Of a stretch of DNA of 64,000 nucleotides, positions 8,716 through 17,581 are shown piece after piece; positions within the stretch are counted from its first letter, which is position 1, and each line of letters starts with the position of its first letter. The stretch spans positions 141,104-205,103 of the forward strand of contig CAJTRL010000001.1 of NCBI GenBank assembly GCA_910578715.1. The letters run 5' to 3'. The translations under genes and the position numbers were made by a program. This stretch comes from an uncultured Lachnospiraceae bacterium (GTDB lineage Bacteria; Bacillota; Clostridia; Lachnospirales; Lachnospiraceae). Under the pieces are notes generated by a model, which had not been told where the DNA came from, searched no databases, and saw only the letters and a program-made list of their open reading frames with translations.

Positions 8716-9081
8716 GAAAAATGCGTTGAAGGAGACTCACTTTACCGGAAACGACAGGAATACGGCGTCACCGACTGAGAGCGCCGTTGGCGGAAAGTAA
8801 GGAACGGGAACACTCCGGAGCAGATTATCTGAACGTTGGAGAACGGAGCATAGAGGAAAACAGGCTGCCGTAGGATAATGCTAGGATAATACGTCGCACG
8901 CGTTAAGTGTAAGAGTGGGCAGGGCGGTAAAACATCTTGTTGGAGATGGCGGCCTGTCAATGCGGGTGGTACCGCGGATATGAGCAGAAATGCCTGAAGG
9001 AAATTTCCGGCAGAGCAATTCTGTGAAAGAGTTTAAAAATATCCGTCCCGGAATACAGAAAATGTATTCCGGGATTTTTTT
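8716..9081 (+). ncRNA. T-box leader of aspS-gatCAB with overlapping GAA/AAC specifier
   Basis: The diagnostic T-box core GCGGGTGGTACCGCGG is at 8962-8977. Stem I closes with GGAG (8731-8734) against CTCC (8813-8816). On the 3' side of the specifier loop, just before that closing helix, the sequence is GGGAACA, so the specifier is AAC (Asn, 8809-8811), and GAA (Glu) overlaps it at 8808-8810. A strong terminator follows (stem 9047-9057 with 9063-9073, then seven T). Uncharged tRNA pairing with the specifier would favour the antiterminator and switch on the genes that make Asn-tRNA(Asn) by transamidation. Confidence 0.92.
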
Positions 9082-9176
9082 ATGCACAGGCCCGCACAGA
9101 GGAATATGCCGCTAAAGCGGCGTGCGGGCCGCGCGGCGAGTAGGGGAAGAAGGCTCTTCCCTACTCGATTGCACAC
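9076..9176. repeat. Dispersed post-terminator repeat, copy 1
   Basis: It begins in the T-run of the T-box terminator (TTTTTTATGCACAGG) and contains a GC-rich hairpin, then CCGCGCGGCGAGTAGGG and its partner CTTCCCTACTCGATT. The same order of blocks occurs after another terminator at 50649-50730. The CGAGTAGGG/CCCTACTCG arms form a stem. No frame spans it. Confidence 0.75.
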
Positions 9177-9237
9177 AGGCTTGCACGGAGGCGCATAAAA
9201 GAATCCCGGAAGCCAGAAAGAAAGGGGTACAAACAGT

Positions 9238-10998
9238 ATGAAAACAGCGGAAAAAACAGAACATGTTTACAGAGAAGTGACGTTACAGCAAATCGGCGAG
9301 GGCGATATCGGCCGGGAATTAAAGGTTGCCGGATGGGTGGAAAATATAAGGGACCACGGCGGCGTTTCCTTTGTGGACCTGCGGGATATGTACGGCGTTC
9401 TCCAGGTTGTAATGCGCGATACGTCTCTTCTGAACGGACTGTCCAGAGAAATGTGCATTTCTATTCAGGGACTTGTGGAGAAAAGGGATGAAGAAACCTA
9501 CAACCCCAGGATTCCGACGGGAACAATCGAACTGGAGGCACACAAAGTAGAGGTGCTCGGCAAAGTATATAAACAGCTTCCCTTTGAAGTAATGACGTCG
9601 AAAGAGACGCGGGAAGAGGTGCGGTTAAAATACCGCTATCTGGATTTGCGGAACCAGAAAGTAAAAGATAATATTATTTTCCGCTCTAAGGTCATCGCTT
9701 TTCTGCGGGAAAAAATGACGGAGATGGGATTTCTGGAAATCCAGACGCCGATTCTTTCCGCCTCTTCCCCGGAAGGGGCCAGGGATTATATTGTGCCTTC
9801 CAGAAAATATAAAGGAAAGTTTTATGCGCTGCCTCAGGCGCCGCAGCAGTATAAGCAGCTTCTGATGGTGTCCGGGTTCGACAAATATTTTCAGATTGCA
9901 CCCTGTTTCCGGGACGAGGATGCGCGGGCAGACCGTTCTCCGGGAGAGTTTTATCAGCTCGATTTTGAAATGAGCTTTGCCACACAGGAAGATGTTTTCC
10001 GGGTGGGAGAGGAAGTGCTTTCCGCCGCATTTGAAAAGTTCGCGCCGGAAGGGTACGAAGTGACGAAGGCGCCCTATCCGGTTATCGGTTACCGACAGGC
10101 AATGCTGGAATTTGGCACGGATAAACCGGATTTGCGGAACCCGCTGCGAATCATCGACCTCACGGACTTTTTTCAGAAATGTGAGTTTAAACCCTTCCAT
10201 AAGAGAACAGTTCGGGCGATTAAAGTTCATGCGGAAATGTCGAAGGGATTTCATGAAAAGCTGTTAAAGTTTGCGACGGACTTAGGGATGGGCGGCCTGG
10301 GCTATCTGGAAGTGGACGAGGAGATGGCGTATAAGGGTCCGATTGATAAATTTATCCCGGAAGAATTAAAAAAGGAGCTGGCACAGCTGGCCGGGCTTTC
10401 TGTGGGAGATACGATTTTCTTCATTGCGGACAAAGAGGAGCGGGCGGCTTATTATGCCGGACAGATTCGCACGGAGCTTGGAGAAAAACTGGAACTGATA
10501 AAGAAAAATGCGTTTTGTTTCTGTTATGTGAATGATTTTCCGATGTTCGAACTGGACGCGGAAACGAAGCAGATTGGTTTCACCCATAATCCTTTTTCCA
10601 TGCCCCAGGGCGGTCTGGAAGCCCTGAAGGAAAAAGACCCGCTCGACGTGCTGGCATACCAGTACGATATCGTATGCAACGGCGTGGAGCTTTCCTCAGG
10701 CGCCGTCCGCAACCATGATATGGAAATTATGGTGAAAGCCTTTGAAATCGCCGGTTATGATGAAGAAACTCTGCAGAAAAAGTTCGGCGCGCTCTATAAC
10801 GCATTTCAGTTCGGCGCACCGCCGCACGCGGGCATGGCGCCGGGCATCGACCGTATGATTATGCTCCTTCGGGGAGAGGAAAACATCCGGGAGGTCATCG
10901 CTTTCCCGATGAGCGGAACGGCACAGGATTTTCTGTGCGGCGCGCCAAATGATGTGACAGAGCAGCAGCTTAGGGAAGTGCATATTAAAATCCGGTAG
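9238..10998 (+). CDS. aspS: Aspartyl-tRNA synthetase
   Basis: 586 residues, the usual bacterial length. An N-terminal OB-fold anticodon-binding domain (GWVENIRDHGGVSFVDLRD) is followed by the class II core with motif 2 at FRDEDARADR, a GAD insertion domain, and motif 3 at GIDRMIMLLRGEENIREVIAF. It charges tRNA(Asp). Because GatCAB is encoded directly downstream and the leader senses tRNA(Asn), the enzyme may be non-discriminating and also load Asp onto tRNA(Asn); sequence alone does not prove this. First gene of the operon; the RBS is AAAGGGG. Confidence 0.96.
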   Translation: MKTAEKTEHVYREVTLQQIGEGDIGRELKVAGWVENIRDHGGVSFVDLRDMYGVLQVVMRDTSLLNGLSREMCISIQGLVEKRDEETYNPRIPTGTIELEAHKVEVLGKVYKQLPFEVMTSKETREEVRLKYRYLDLRNQKVKDNIIFRSKVIAFLREKMTEMGFLEIQTPILSASSPEGARDYIVPSRKYKGKFYALPQAPQQYKQLLMVSGFDKYFQIAPCFRDEDARADRSPGEFYQLDFEMSFATQEDVFRVGEEVLSAAFEKFAPEGYEVTKAPYPVIGYRQAMLEFGTDKPDLRNPLRIIDLTDFFQKCEFKPFHKRTVRAIKVHAEMSKGFHEKLLKFATDLGMGGLGYLEVDEEMAYKGPIDKFIPEELKKELAQLAGLSVGDTIFFIADKEERAAYYAGQIRTELGEKLELIKKNAFCFCYVNDFPMFELDAETKQIGFTHNPFSMPQGGLEALKEKDPLDVLAYQYDIVCNGVELSSGAVRNHDMEIMVKAFEIAGYDEETLQKKFGALYNAFQFGAPPHAGMAPGIDRMIMLLRGEENIREVIAFPMSGTAQDFLCGAPNDVTEQQLREVHIKIR

Positions 10999-11015
10999 AA
11001 AGGAAGAATACCCTT

Positions 11016-11306
11016 ATGGCAAATATCATTGATGACGATACGATTGAATATGTGAGCATTCTGGCGAAACTGGAGCTCTCCGAAGAGGAACGGGAGCAGG
11101 CGAAAAAGGATATGGGAAGAATGCTGGATTATATTGATAAACTCGGTGAACTGGACACAGAGGGCGTGGAACCGATGACGCATGTTTTTCCGGTACAGAA
11201 TGTATTCCGGGAAGATATAGTGACAAACTCTGACACAAGGGAAGAGTTGCTTGCCAATGCGCCGGAACAGCGGGACGGAATGTTTGTGGTTCCAAAGACG
11301 GTCTAA
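11016..11306 (+). CDS. gatC: Asp/Glu-tRNA amidotransferase subunit C
   Basis: 96 residues with the typical GatC pattern: N-terminal DDDTIEYVSILAKLELSEEE, DYIDKLGELDTEGVEPMTHV in the middle and a short C-terminal extension. GatC wraps around GatA and GatB and stabilises the amidotransferase. It starts 18 bp after aspS and is followed by gatA after 28 bp, so it is part of one operon. Confidence 0.95.
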   Translation: MANIIDDDTIEYVSILAKLELSEEEREQAKKDMGRMLDYIDKLGELDTEGVEPMTHVFPVQNVFREDIVTNSDTREELLANAPEQRDGMFVVPKTV

Positions 11307-11333
11307 AGTCAGGGAAGAAAGGAAAAAGGAAAC

Positions 11334-12827
11334 ATGGATATATTGAAGATGACTGCAGTGGAGCTTTCCGCAGCGATTAAGGACAGAAAGACGACTGCGG
11401 TGGAAGCGGCGCGGGCGTCGCTTGAGAGGATAGCGGAAAAAGAAGAACAGTATCATTGCTATTTGACGATTGACAGACAGGGCGTTCTGAAACAGGCGGA
11501 AGAAGTGCAGATGCGAATTGAAAAGGGAGAGCTTACAGGACCGCTTGCCGGCGTGCCGATGGCGGTCAAGGATAATCTGTGTACGGCGGGCATGTTGACG
11601 ACCTGTGCTTCCAGAATACTGGAAAATTTTGTGCCGCCATATTCTGCGGAGGCGGTGCTTCGTCTGCAGAAGGCCGGGGCTGTGATGATTGGAAAGACGA
11701 ATATGGATGAATTTGCGATGGGTTCCACGACGGAAACATCGGCTTTCGGGGAGACGAAAAACCCCTGGAATCCGGCGCATGTGCCCGGCGGCTCTTCCGG
11801 GGGCTCCGCGGCGGCTGTGGCGGCGGGCGAGTGCTTTTATGCGCTCGGTTCCGATACAGGCGGCTCCATCAGACAGCCGGCTTCTTTCTGCGGGGTTGTC
11901 GGGATGAAGCCTACCTACGGGACGGTTTCCCGCTATGGGCTGATTGCCTACGGCTCTTCCCTCGACCAGATTGGGCCGTTAGCAAAGGATGTGACGGACT
12001 GTGCGGCAATTCTGGAGAGTATCGCGTTCCATGACGAAAAGGATTCCACTTCGATTGAAAGACACGATACGGATTTTACGTTGGCGCTCTCGGAAAATGT
12101 GAAGGGCATGCGCATCGGCGTCCCGAACGATTATTTTGGAGAAGGGCTGGATGAGGAAGTCGGGGACGCGGTGCTGCGGGCGGCAAAACGGCTGGAAGAA
12201 AAGGGCGCAATTGTGGAAAAATTCGATTTAAGCCTGGTAGACTATGCGATTCCGGCTTATTATACGATTGCGGCGGCGGAAGCCAGCTCGAATCTGGAGC
12301 GTTTCGACGGCATGAAATACGGCTATCGGACAAAAGATTACGACGGACTGCACAGTCTGTACAAAAGAACCCGTTCCGAAGGGTTCGGCGAGGAAGTAAA
12401 AAGGAGAATTATGCTTGGCTCTTTTGTGCTGAGCTCCGGCTATTATGACGCATACTATCTCAAGGCGCTGAAGGTAAAAGCGCTGATTAAGAAGGCTTTC
12501 GACGATGCTTTTTCCAAATATGATGTGATTCTGGGGCCGGCTGCCCCGACAACCGCGCCAAAACTCGGCGAAAGTCTGGCGGACCCGATTAAAATGTATC
12601 TGGGAGATATTTATACGATTGCGGTCAATCTGGCCGGGCTTCCGGGCATCAGCGTTCCCTGCGGACTGGATTCCGCCGGGCTCCCCATCGGTTTACAGCT
12701 GATTGGGGACTGCTTTCAGGAAAAGAAACTGATTCGGGCGGCTTATACTTATGAAAAAGCGCGGGGCGCATTTCCGGCAGCTGACGTTGGCGGGGGGATA
12801 GCGGCCGGTAGAAAGGAAGGGGTGTAA
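11334..12827 (+). CDS. gatA: Asp/Glu-tRNA amidotransferase subunit A (glutamine amidase)
   Basis: 497 residues, full length for the amidase-signature family. The Ser-cisSer-Lys machinery is visible: VKDNLCTAG with the catalytic Lys, and PGGSSGGSAAAVAAG with GSDTGGSIRQPASFCG carrying the serines. GatA frees ammonia from glutamine and passes it to GatB. The RBS is AAAGGAAAAAGGAAAC, and gatB follows after 2 bp. Confidence 0.96.
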   Translation: MDILKMTAVELSAAIKDRKTTAVEAARASLERIAEKEEQYHCYLTIDRQGVLKQAEEVQMRIEKGELTGPLAGVPMAVKDNLCTAGMLTTCASRILENFVPPYSAEAVLRLQKAGAVMIGKTNMDEFAMGSTTETSAFGETKNPWNPAHVPGGSSGGSAAAVAAGECFYALGSDTGGSIRQPASFCGVVGMKPTYGTVSRYGLIAYGSSLDQIGPLAKDVTDCAAILESIAFHDEKDSTSIERHDTDFTLALSENVKGMRIGVPNDYFGEGLDEEVGDAVLRAAKRLEEKGAIVEKFDLSLVDYAIPAYYTIAAAEASSNLERFDGMKYGYRTKDYDGLHSLYKRTRSEGFGEEVKRRIMLGSFVLSSGYYDAYYLKALKVKALIKKAFDDAFSKYDVILGPAAPTTAPKLGESLADPIKMYLGDIYTIAVNLAGLPGISVPCGLDSAGLPIGLQLIGDCFQEKKLIRAAYTYEKARGAFPAADVGGGIAAGRKEGV

Positions 12828-12829
12828 AT

Positions 12830-14275
12830 ATGGCAAAGGAATACGAGACAGTCATCGGGCTGGAAGTTCATGTGGAGCTTGCTACGAAAACGAAGATTTT
12901 CTGCGGTTGTCCGACGGCTTTCGGCGGAGAGCCGAATACCCATACCTGTCCGGTCTGCACCGGAATGCCCGGTTCTCTTCCGGTGTTGAATAAACAGGTG
13001 CTGGAATATGCGATTTCGGTTGGAATCGCGACAAACTGTGAAATTACCCGGTATGGAAGATTCGACCGGAAAAATTATTTTTACCCGGATAATCCGCAGA
13101 ACTACCAGATTTCCCAGCTGTATCTGCCCATCTGCAGAAACGGCGGGGTAGAAATCGAAACGAAAGAGGGGGGAAAGAAAATCGTCGGAATCCATGAAAT
13201 ACACATGGAGGAAGATGCCGGAAAACTCCTTCATGACGACTGGGAAAACTGCTCGCTTGTGGATTATAACCGTTCCGGCGTTCCTCTGATTGAAATCGTT
13301 TCCGAGCCGGACATGCGGAATGCGGAAGAAGTTATCGCTTATCTGGAAAAACTGCGTTTAATCATTCAGTACCTGGGCGTTTCCGACTGTAAATTACAGG
13401 AAGGCTCCATGCGGGCCGACGTCAATCTCTCCGTGCGGGAAAAGGGAGCGGCATCCTTCGGCACGAGAACGGAAATGAAAAACTTAAATTCTTTCAAGGC
13501 GATTATGCGTGCCATCGAGGGAGAGCGGGAACGTCAGATTGATTTGCTGGAAGAAGGAAAAGAAGTAATTCAGGAAACGAGAAGATGGGATGACGTTAAG
13601 GGTGAGTCTTATGCGATGCGGAGCAAGGAAGACGCACAGGATTACCGTTACTTTCCGGACCCCGATTTGGTTCCGATTGTCGTAAGCGATGAAATGCTGG
13701 AAGAGTTAAAAAGCAGACAGCCGGAATTCCGCACGGCCAAAATGGCGCGTTACAGGGAAGAGTACGGTATTCCCGATTATGATATCGAGATGATTACGGG
13801 CACGAAACGCATGGCAGATTTGTTTGAAGAGACGACTGCGCTCTGCGGTCAGCCGAAGAAGGTATCGAACTGGCTGATGGGGGAAACGATGCGCCTGATG
13901 AAGGAAAAAGACGTGGATGCGGAAGATTTGCGTTTTTCGCCGGAAAATCTCGCCAAATTGATTGCGCTTGTCGATAGCAAGGCAATTAACGGCCAGTCAG
14001 CGAAAGAAGTCTTTGAAGTGATGTTCGAACAGGACATCGAGCCGGAGCGGTATGTGGAGGAAAAGGGCCTGAAAACCGTGCATGACGAGAGCGCGCTCTT
14101 AAAGGCGGTAGAGGAAGTGCTTGCCGGAAATCCGCAGTCCGTCGCGGACTACCGGGGCGGCAAAGAAAAAGCCCTCGGCTTCCTCGTCGGCCAGACGATG
14201 AAAGCCATGAAGGGCAAGGCGGAGCCGGGGATGGTCAACCGGCTGCTGCGGGAGAAGCTCTCACAGCCGGAGTAA
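12830..14275 (+). CDS. gatB: Asp/Glu-tRNA amidotransferase subunit B
   Basis: 481 residues. The N-terminal catalytic cradle begins YETVIGLEVHVELATKTKIF, with the zinc cysteines in CGCPTAFGGEPNTHTCPVC. The C-terminal YqeY-like helical domain ends ...GMVNRLLREKL. GatB binds mischarged Asp-tRNA(Asn) or Glu-tRNA(Gln), phosphorylates the side chain and amidates it. The start is 2 bp after the gatA stop, indicating coupling. It is the last gene of the T-box-controlled operon. Confidence 0.96.
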   Translation: MAKEYETVIGLEVHVELATKTKIFCGCPTAFGGEPNTHTCPVCTGMPGSLPVLNKQVLEYAISVGIATNCEITRYGRFDRKNYFYPDNPQNYQISQLYLPICRNGGVEIETKEGGKKIVGIHEIHMEEDAGKLLHDDWENCSLVDYNRSGVPLIEIVSEPDMRNAEEVIAYLEKLRLIIQYLGVSDCKLQEGSMRADVNLSVREKGAASFGTRTEMKNLNSFKAIMRAIEGERERQIDLLEEGKEVIQETRRWDDVKGESYAMRSKEDAQDYRYFPDPDLVPIVVSDEMLEELKSRQPEFRTAKMARYREEYGIPDYDIEMITGTKRMADLFEETTALCGQPKKVSNWLMGETMRLMKEKDVDAEDLRFSPENLAKLIALVDSKAINGQSAKEVFEVMFEQDIEPERYVEEKGLKTVHDESALLKAVEEVLAGNPQSVADYRGGKEKALGFLVGQTMKAMKGKAEPGMVNRLLREKLSQPE

Positions 14276-14276
14276 T

Positions 14277-15086
14277 TCATTTTTCCATCAGGAAGTCCAG
14301 AAACTGTATAACCGTATCAAGGTGTTCGGTGGTGGCGGGGATTCCAAAAACCGCCTCCGACGGATACCCCTGATAAGTCGTATTATTTACTTTCAGGTAA
14401 TCATAACAGCCTGCCGCCATGATTTTGCTGTCTTCCGGAAGGCTGATGCCTACGAGAACCGGTTTTTCCATAGCGGAAGGGTCGTGGTGGTCGATGGTGT
14501 ATTCATCGGGATTTGGCATTTCGTCCAGCGGCAGAAACGTATCGTCGCTTCCGTCGTCAAAGGCCGCCGCGTCCGTATAATAGAAGCAGTCCTGGAACCT
14601 GTTCAGCGTTTCTTTCGGAAGCGCGCTCTCCAAATCGAGATAAAATTCACTCCGCGCCAGTTTTTCAAAGGTGGCGGTATCTGCAACTACGACGTCAATC
14701 ATACCGGCGGAAGCCATTGCGACCAGTTTTTCCATGCTGGACATCGTATAATCCGTAAAGCCGTTGCTCGAAAAAATGAAAGAAGTATCAAAAATAACGT
14801 TATATTCTTCCGTGTCGATTCCGGCATATTCCGCAAAGTCCGCGTCCCATGTCTGTTCGTCCGTAACATAGGTGTCCGAGCTGATAAGGACGGCGTAAAG
14901 AGCGGATTCTTTGTTTGTAGCAAGCTGATAGATAAATGTGCCGGCAAGGAGGAGTACGCCGATGACGACGAAGGTGTGTATCTTATAATAATACCAGAAA
15001 TATTCCAGCCTGCCTTTGGGACTCATATCTTTCATTTTCTTATGCTGTTCTCTGATTTCTCCATACAGGGATGACTGCGATGACAT
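14277..15086 (-). CDS. Membrane-anchored extracytoplasmic protein, function unknown
   Basis: 269 residues. The short cytoplasmic N-terminus is charged, with one membrane anchor at about 37-56 (HTFVVIGVLLLAGTFIYQL) and an extracytoplasmic domain of about 210 residues. That domain resembles the fold of extracellular solute-binding proteins (MASAGMIDVVVADTATFEKL, later KPVLVGISLPEDSKIMAAG), but it is an anchored protein rather than a lipoprotein. I have seen such proteins in Lachnospiraceae without a known role. It converges on gatB with a 1-bp gap. The RBS is AGGAGTG. Confidence 0.75.
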   Translation of the reverse strand: MSSQSSLYGEIREQHKKMKDMSPKGRLEYFWYYYKIHTFVVIGVLLLAGTFIYQLATNKESALYAVLISSDTYVTDEQTWDADFAEYAGIDTEEYNVIFDTSFIFSSNGFTDYTMSSMEKLVAMASAGMIDVVVADTATFEKLARSEFYLDLESALPKETLNRFQDCFYYTDAAAFDDGSDDTFLPLDEMPNPDEYTIDHHDPSAMEKPVLVGISLPEDSKIMAAGCYDYLKVNNTTYQGYPSEAVFGIPATTEHLDTVIQFLDFLMEK

Positions 15087-15339
15087 ATGGCGACACTCCT
15101 TTTTGATTTCTTATGGTAAAAAATTTCTATAAAGAGTATCATACTTTTTTCGGAAAATGATGTCAATGCGCGAATTCTGAAAATTAAATTAAAAATTTTC
15201 AATTTTTTCAAAAAAAGAATAAACGCTTGTAACTTTTTTTAAATTGTTATATGATATTTGCATATAAAAAATTTTCGGCAGAATATCTGTGCATCAGGGC
15301 GGATATGGGGGAGAGCGTGGCACGGAAAGGAGTCAGTAA

Positions 15340-15834
15340 ATGGTAAGTGAAACTTATGTAGAATGTCTTGTGGCGAGGAAATCTTCCTTTGCGGTGCGTT
15401 TCCTGAAAACGCTGCTCATCATGCTCACGGTGTGCTTTGTGCTGATTGGCATGGTAGGTATCGTTTTTGGTTTCCTGATTGCGATTGCGACGGGGGTCGG
15501 CGCGTATTTTGCTTATATGAATGCGGATTTGGAATACGAATATCTTTACATCGATAAGGAAATCAACATTGATAAAGTCATGGCGAAGAGCAGACGGAAA
15601 CGGGTTGCAACCTATGACATACAGCGCATGGAAGTATTTGCGCCGGTGAAATCCTATCACCTGGATGCGTTTAAAAACCGTGAGATGAAAACGGTTGATT
15701 ACAGCTCCAGAATGGATGACAACAAAAAATATATGATGGTCTATGAGGGCAATCTGAAAATTTTTCTGGAGCCGAGTCCTGAAATGGTCAAGGCGATTCA
15801 GATGGTGGCTCCGCGTAAAGTATTTACGGACTAA
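15340..15834 (+). CDS. Small membrane protein, DUF6106-like
   Basis: 164 residues. Two hydrophobic segments (about 19-38 and 40-60) form a hairpin, followed by a soluble domain with MNADLEYEYLYIDKEINIDK and SRRKRVATYDIQRMEVFAPV. I associate this with the DUF6106 family of Clostridia, but this is from memory. The RBS is AAAGGAG. It ends about 90 bp before guaB, with a weak terminator between. Confidence 0.7.
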   Translation: MVSETYVECLVARKSSFAVRFLKTLLIMLTVCFVLIGMVGIVFGFLIAIATGVGAYFAYMNADLEYEYLYIDKEINIDKVMAKSRRKRVATYDIQRMEVFAPVKSYHLDAFKNREMKTVDYSSRMDDNKKYMMVYEGNLKIFLEPSPEMVKAIQMVAPRKVFTD

Positions 15835-15844
15835 TGGAAAAGTA

Positions 15845-15875
15845 TACTGTCAGTTTTCGGGCTGGCAGTACTTTT
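15845..15875 (+). terminator. Weak intrinsic terminator before guaB
   Basis: A 9-bp stem with one G-U pair (15845-15853 with 15862-15870) is followed by CTTTTA. Confidence 0.5.
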
Positions 15876-15923
15876 ATATATGCACAAAACTATTACCACA
15901 AAGAAAAAACAGGAGGAGAAAAA

Positions 15924-17378
15924 ATGGGTCAGATTATTGGCGAAGGCATTACTTTTGACGACGTGCTTTTAGTACCGAGTTATTCACAGGTGATTCCCAA
16001 TCAGGTAGACTTGACAACATGGCTTACAAAAAAAATCAAACTGAATATTCCTATGATGAGCGCCGGCATGGATACGGTGACCGAACACAGGATGGCAATC
16101 GCGATGGCCAGACAGGGTGGTATCGGTATCATACATAAGAATATGTCGATTGAGGCTCAGGCGGAAGAAGTCGATAAGGTAAAACGTTCCGAAAACGGCG
16201 TCATCACAGACCCTTTTTCTCTGACTCCCGAACATACGCTGGCGGATGCGGACGCGCTGATGGCGAAGTTCCGAATTTCCGGCGTGCCGGTTACGGAAGG
16301 AAGAAAACTCGTGGGCATCATTACCAACCGCGACCTGAAATTCGAGACGGATTTTTCCAAGAAAATCAAGGAGTCCATGACCTCCGAAGGGCTGATTACC
16401 GCTAAAGTGGGCATTACGCTGGAAGAGGCCAAACAGATTCTGGCAAAGGCGCGGAAAGAAAAGCTCCCTATTGTGGACGACGATTATAATCTGGCCGGAC
16501 TGATTACCATCAAAGACATCGAAAAAACCATCAAATATCCGCTGGCGGCAAAGGATGAACAGGGCAGACTGCTGTGCGGCGCGGGCGTCGGCATTACGGC
16601 AAACGTTTTGGAAAGGGTCGGCGCACTGATTGACGCAAAAGTGGATGTTATCGTATTGGATTCCGCGCATGGACATTCTGAAAACGTACTGCACTGCGTG
16701 CGGATGATTAAAGAAAAATACCCTGATATTCAGGTGATTGCCGGAAATGTAGCGACAGGAGAAGGCACGAAGGCGCTGATTGAAGCCGGAGCGGATGCCG
16801 TGAAGGTCGGTATCGGTCCGGGCTCCATCTGTACGACCCGTGTCGTTGCGGGAATCGGCGTTCCCCAGATTACGGCAATTATGAATGCTTATGAAGTGGC
16901 GAAGGATTACGGCATTCCGGTAATTGCGGACGGCGGAATCAAATATTCGGGCGATATGACGAAGGCCATTGCGGCGGGCGGCAATGTCTGCATGATGGGA
17001 AGCATTTTTGCGGGCTGTGACGAGAGCCCTGGAACTTTTGAGTTATATCAGGGAAGAAAATATAAAGTATACCGCGGCATGGGTTCCATCGCGGCAATGG
17101 AGAACGGAAGCAAGGACCGTTATTTCCAGACGGATGCGAGAAAACTTGTTCCCGAAGGCGTGGAAGGCCGCGTCGCTTACAAAGGAACGGTGGAAGATAC
17201 CGTATTCCAGCTGATTGGCGGCATCCGTTCCGGTATGGGCTACTGCGGTACCAAAACGATAGAGGAATTAAAACAGAACGGACGGTTTATCAAGATTTCG
17301 GCGGCTTCTCTGAAAGAGAGCCATCCGCACGATATCCATATCACGAAAGAAGCGCCGAATTACAGCGTGGATGAATAG
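15924..17378 (+). CDS. guaB: IMP dehydrogenase
   Basis: 484 residues. I place the start at ATG 15924 (MGQIIGEGITFDDVLLVPSY), preceded by CAGGAGGAG; the open frame runs 30 codons further upstream without a homologous sequence. Two CBS domains (about 95-205) interrupt the TIM barrel. The catalytic loop is GIGPGSICTTRVVAG, with the active-site Cys. The flap has GMGSIAAM. It makes XMP from IMP, the first committed step to GMP. The IMP-forming genes lie immediately downstream. Confidence 0.96.
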   Translation: MGQIIGEGITFDDVLLVPSYSQVIPNQVDLTTWLTKKIKLNIPMMSAGMDTVTEHRMAIAMARQGGIGIIHKNMSIEAQAEEVDKVKRSENGVITDPFSLTPEHTLADADALMAKFRISGVPVTEGRKLVGIITNRDLKFETDFSKKIKESMTSEGLITAKVGITLEEAKQILAKARKEKLPIVDDDYNLAGLITIKDIEKTIKYPLAAKDEQGRLLCGAGVGITANVLERVGALIDAKVDVIVLDSAHGHSENVLHCVRMIKEKYPDIQVIAGNVATGEGTKALIEAGADAVKVGIGPGSICTTRVVAGIGVPQITAIMNAYEVAKDYGIPVIADGGIKYSGDMTKAIAAGGNVCMMGSIFAGCDESPGTFELYQGRKYKVYRGMGSIAAMENGSKDRYFQTDARKLVPEGVEGRVAYKGTVEDTVFQLIGGIRSGMGYCGTKTIEELKQNGRFIKISAASLKESHPHDIHITKEAPNYSVDE

Positions 17379-17382
17379 CATG

Positions 17383-17520
17383 TCGAGAAGAAGTTCTAAG
17401 ACTCGCGCCGGCGGACGCGAGTCAAGAACTTCTACGGTTCGCGGAGCGAACCTTTCTCGCCTGAAAGAACGCCGCAGGCGTTCTTCCTGGGCTGTTGATG
17501 TTGAAAGAAAATCTTTCAAC
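17383..17520. repeat. Cluster of nested hairpins forming a possible three-way junction
   Basis: An outer pairing CGAGAA (17384-17389) with TTCTCG (17454-17459) encloses two inner stems. One is GAAGTTCT...GAACTTC, extended by GACTCGCG/CGCGAGTC; the other is GGTTCGC GGA GCGAACC. Two more hairpins follow: GAACGCC GCAG GCGTTC near 17468, and GTTGAAAG with CTTTCAAC at 17500-17520. There is no T-run directly after the large structure. It fills the guaB-purO gap. It could be an RNA processing or attenuation element, or a mobile palindromic repeat. Confidence 0.65.
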
Positions 17521-17581
17521 CTTGATTTGAGGGTCAAAAATGAACACCTGAAGTATTGGAAAAACAAACGGAGGACGATAT

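Noticed and set aside
8752..8754. GAC as the T-box specifier (Asp)
   Set aside because: It lies on the 5' side of stem I, whereas the specifier is on the 3' side before the closing helix, where the sequence is GAAC. A fold calculation could still change this.
15834..15923. A 30-residue N-terminal extension of guaB
   Set aside because: The extension has no homology to IMP dehydrogenase, contains the terminator of the previous gene, and a strong RBS lies directly before ATG 15924.
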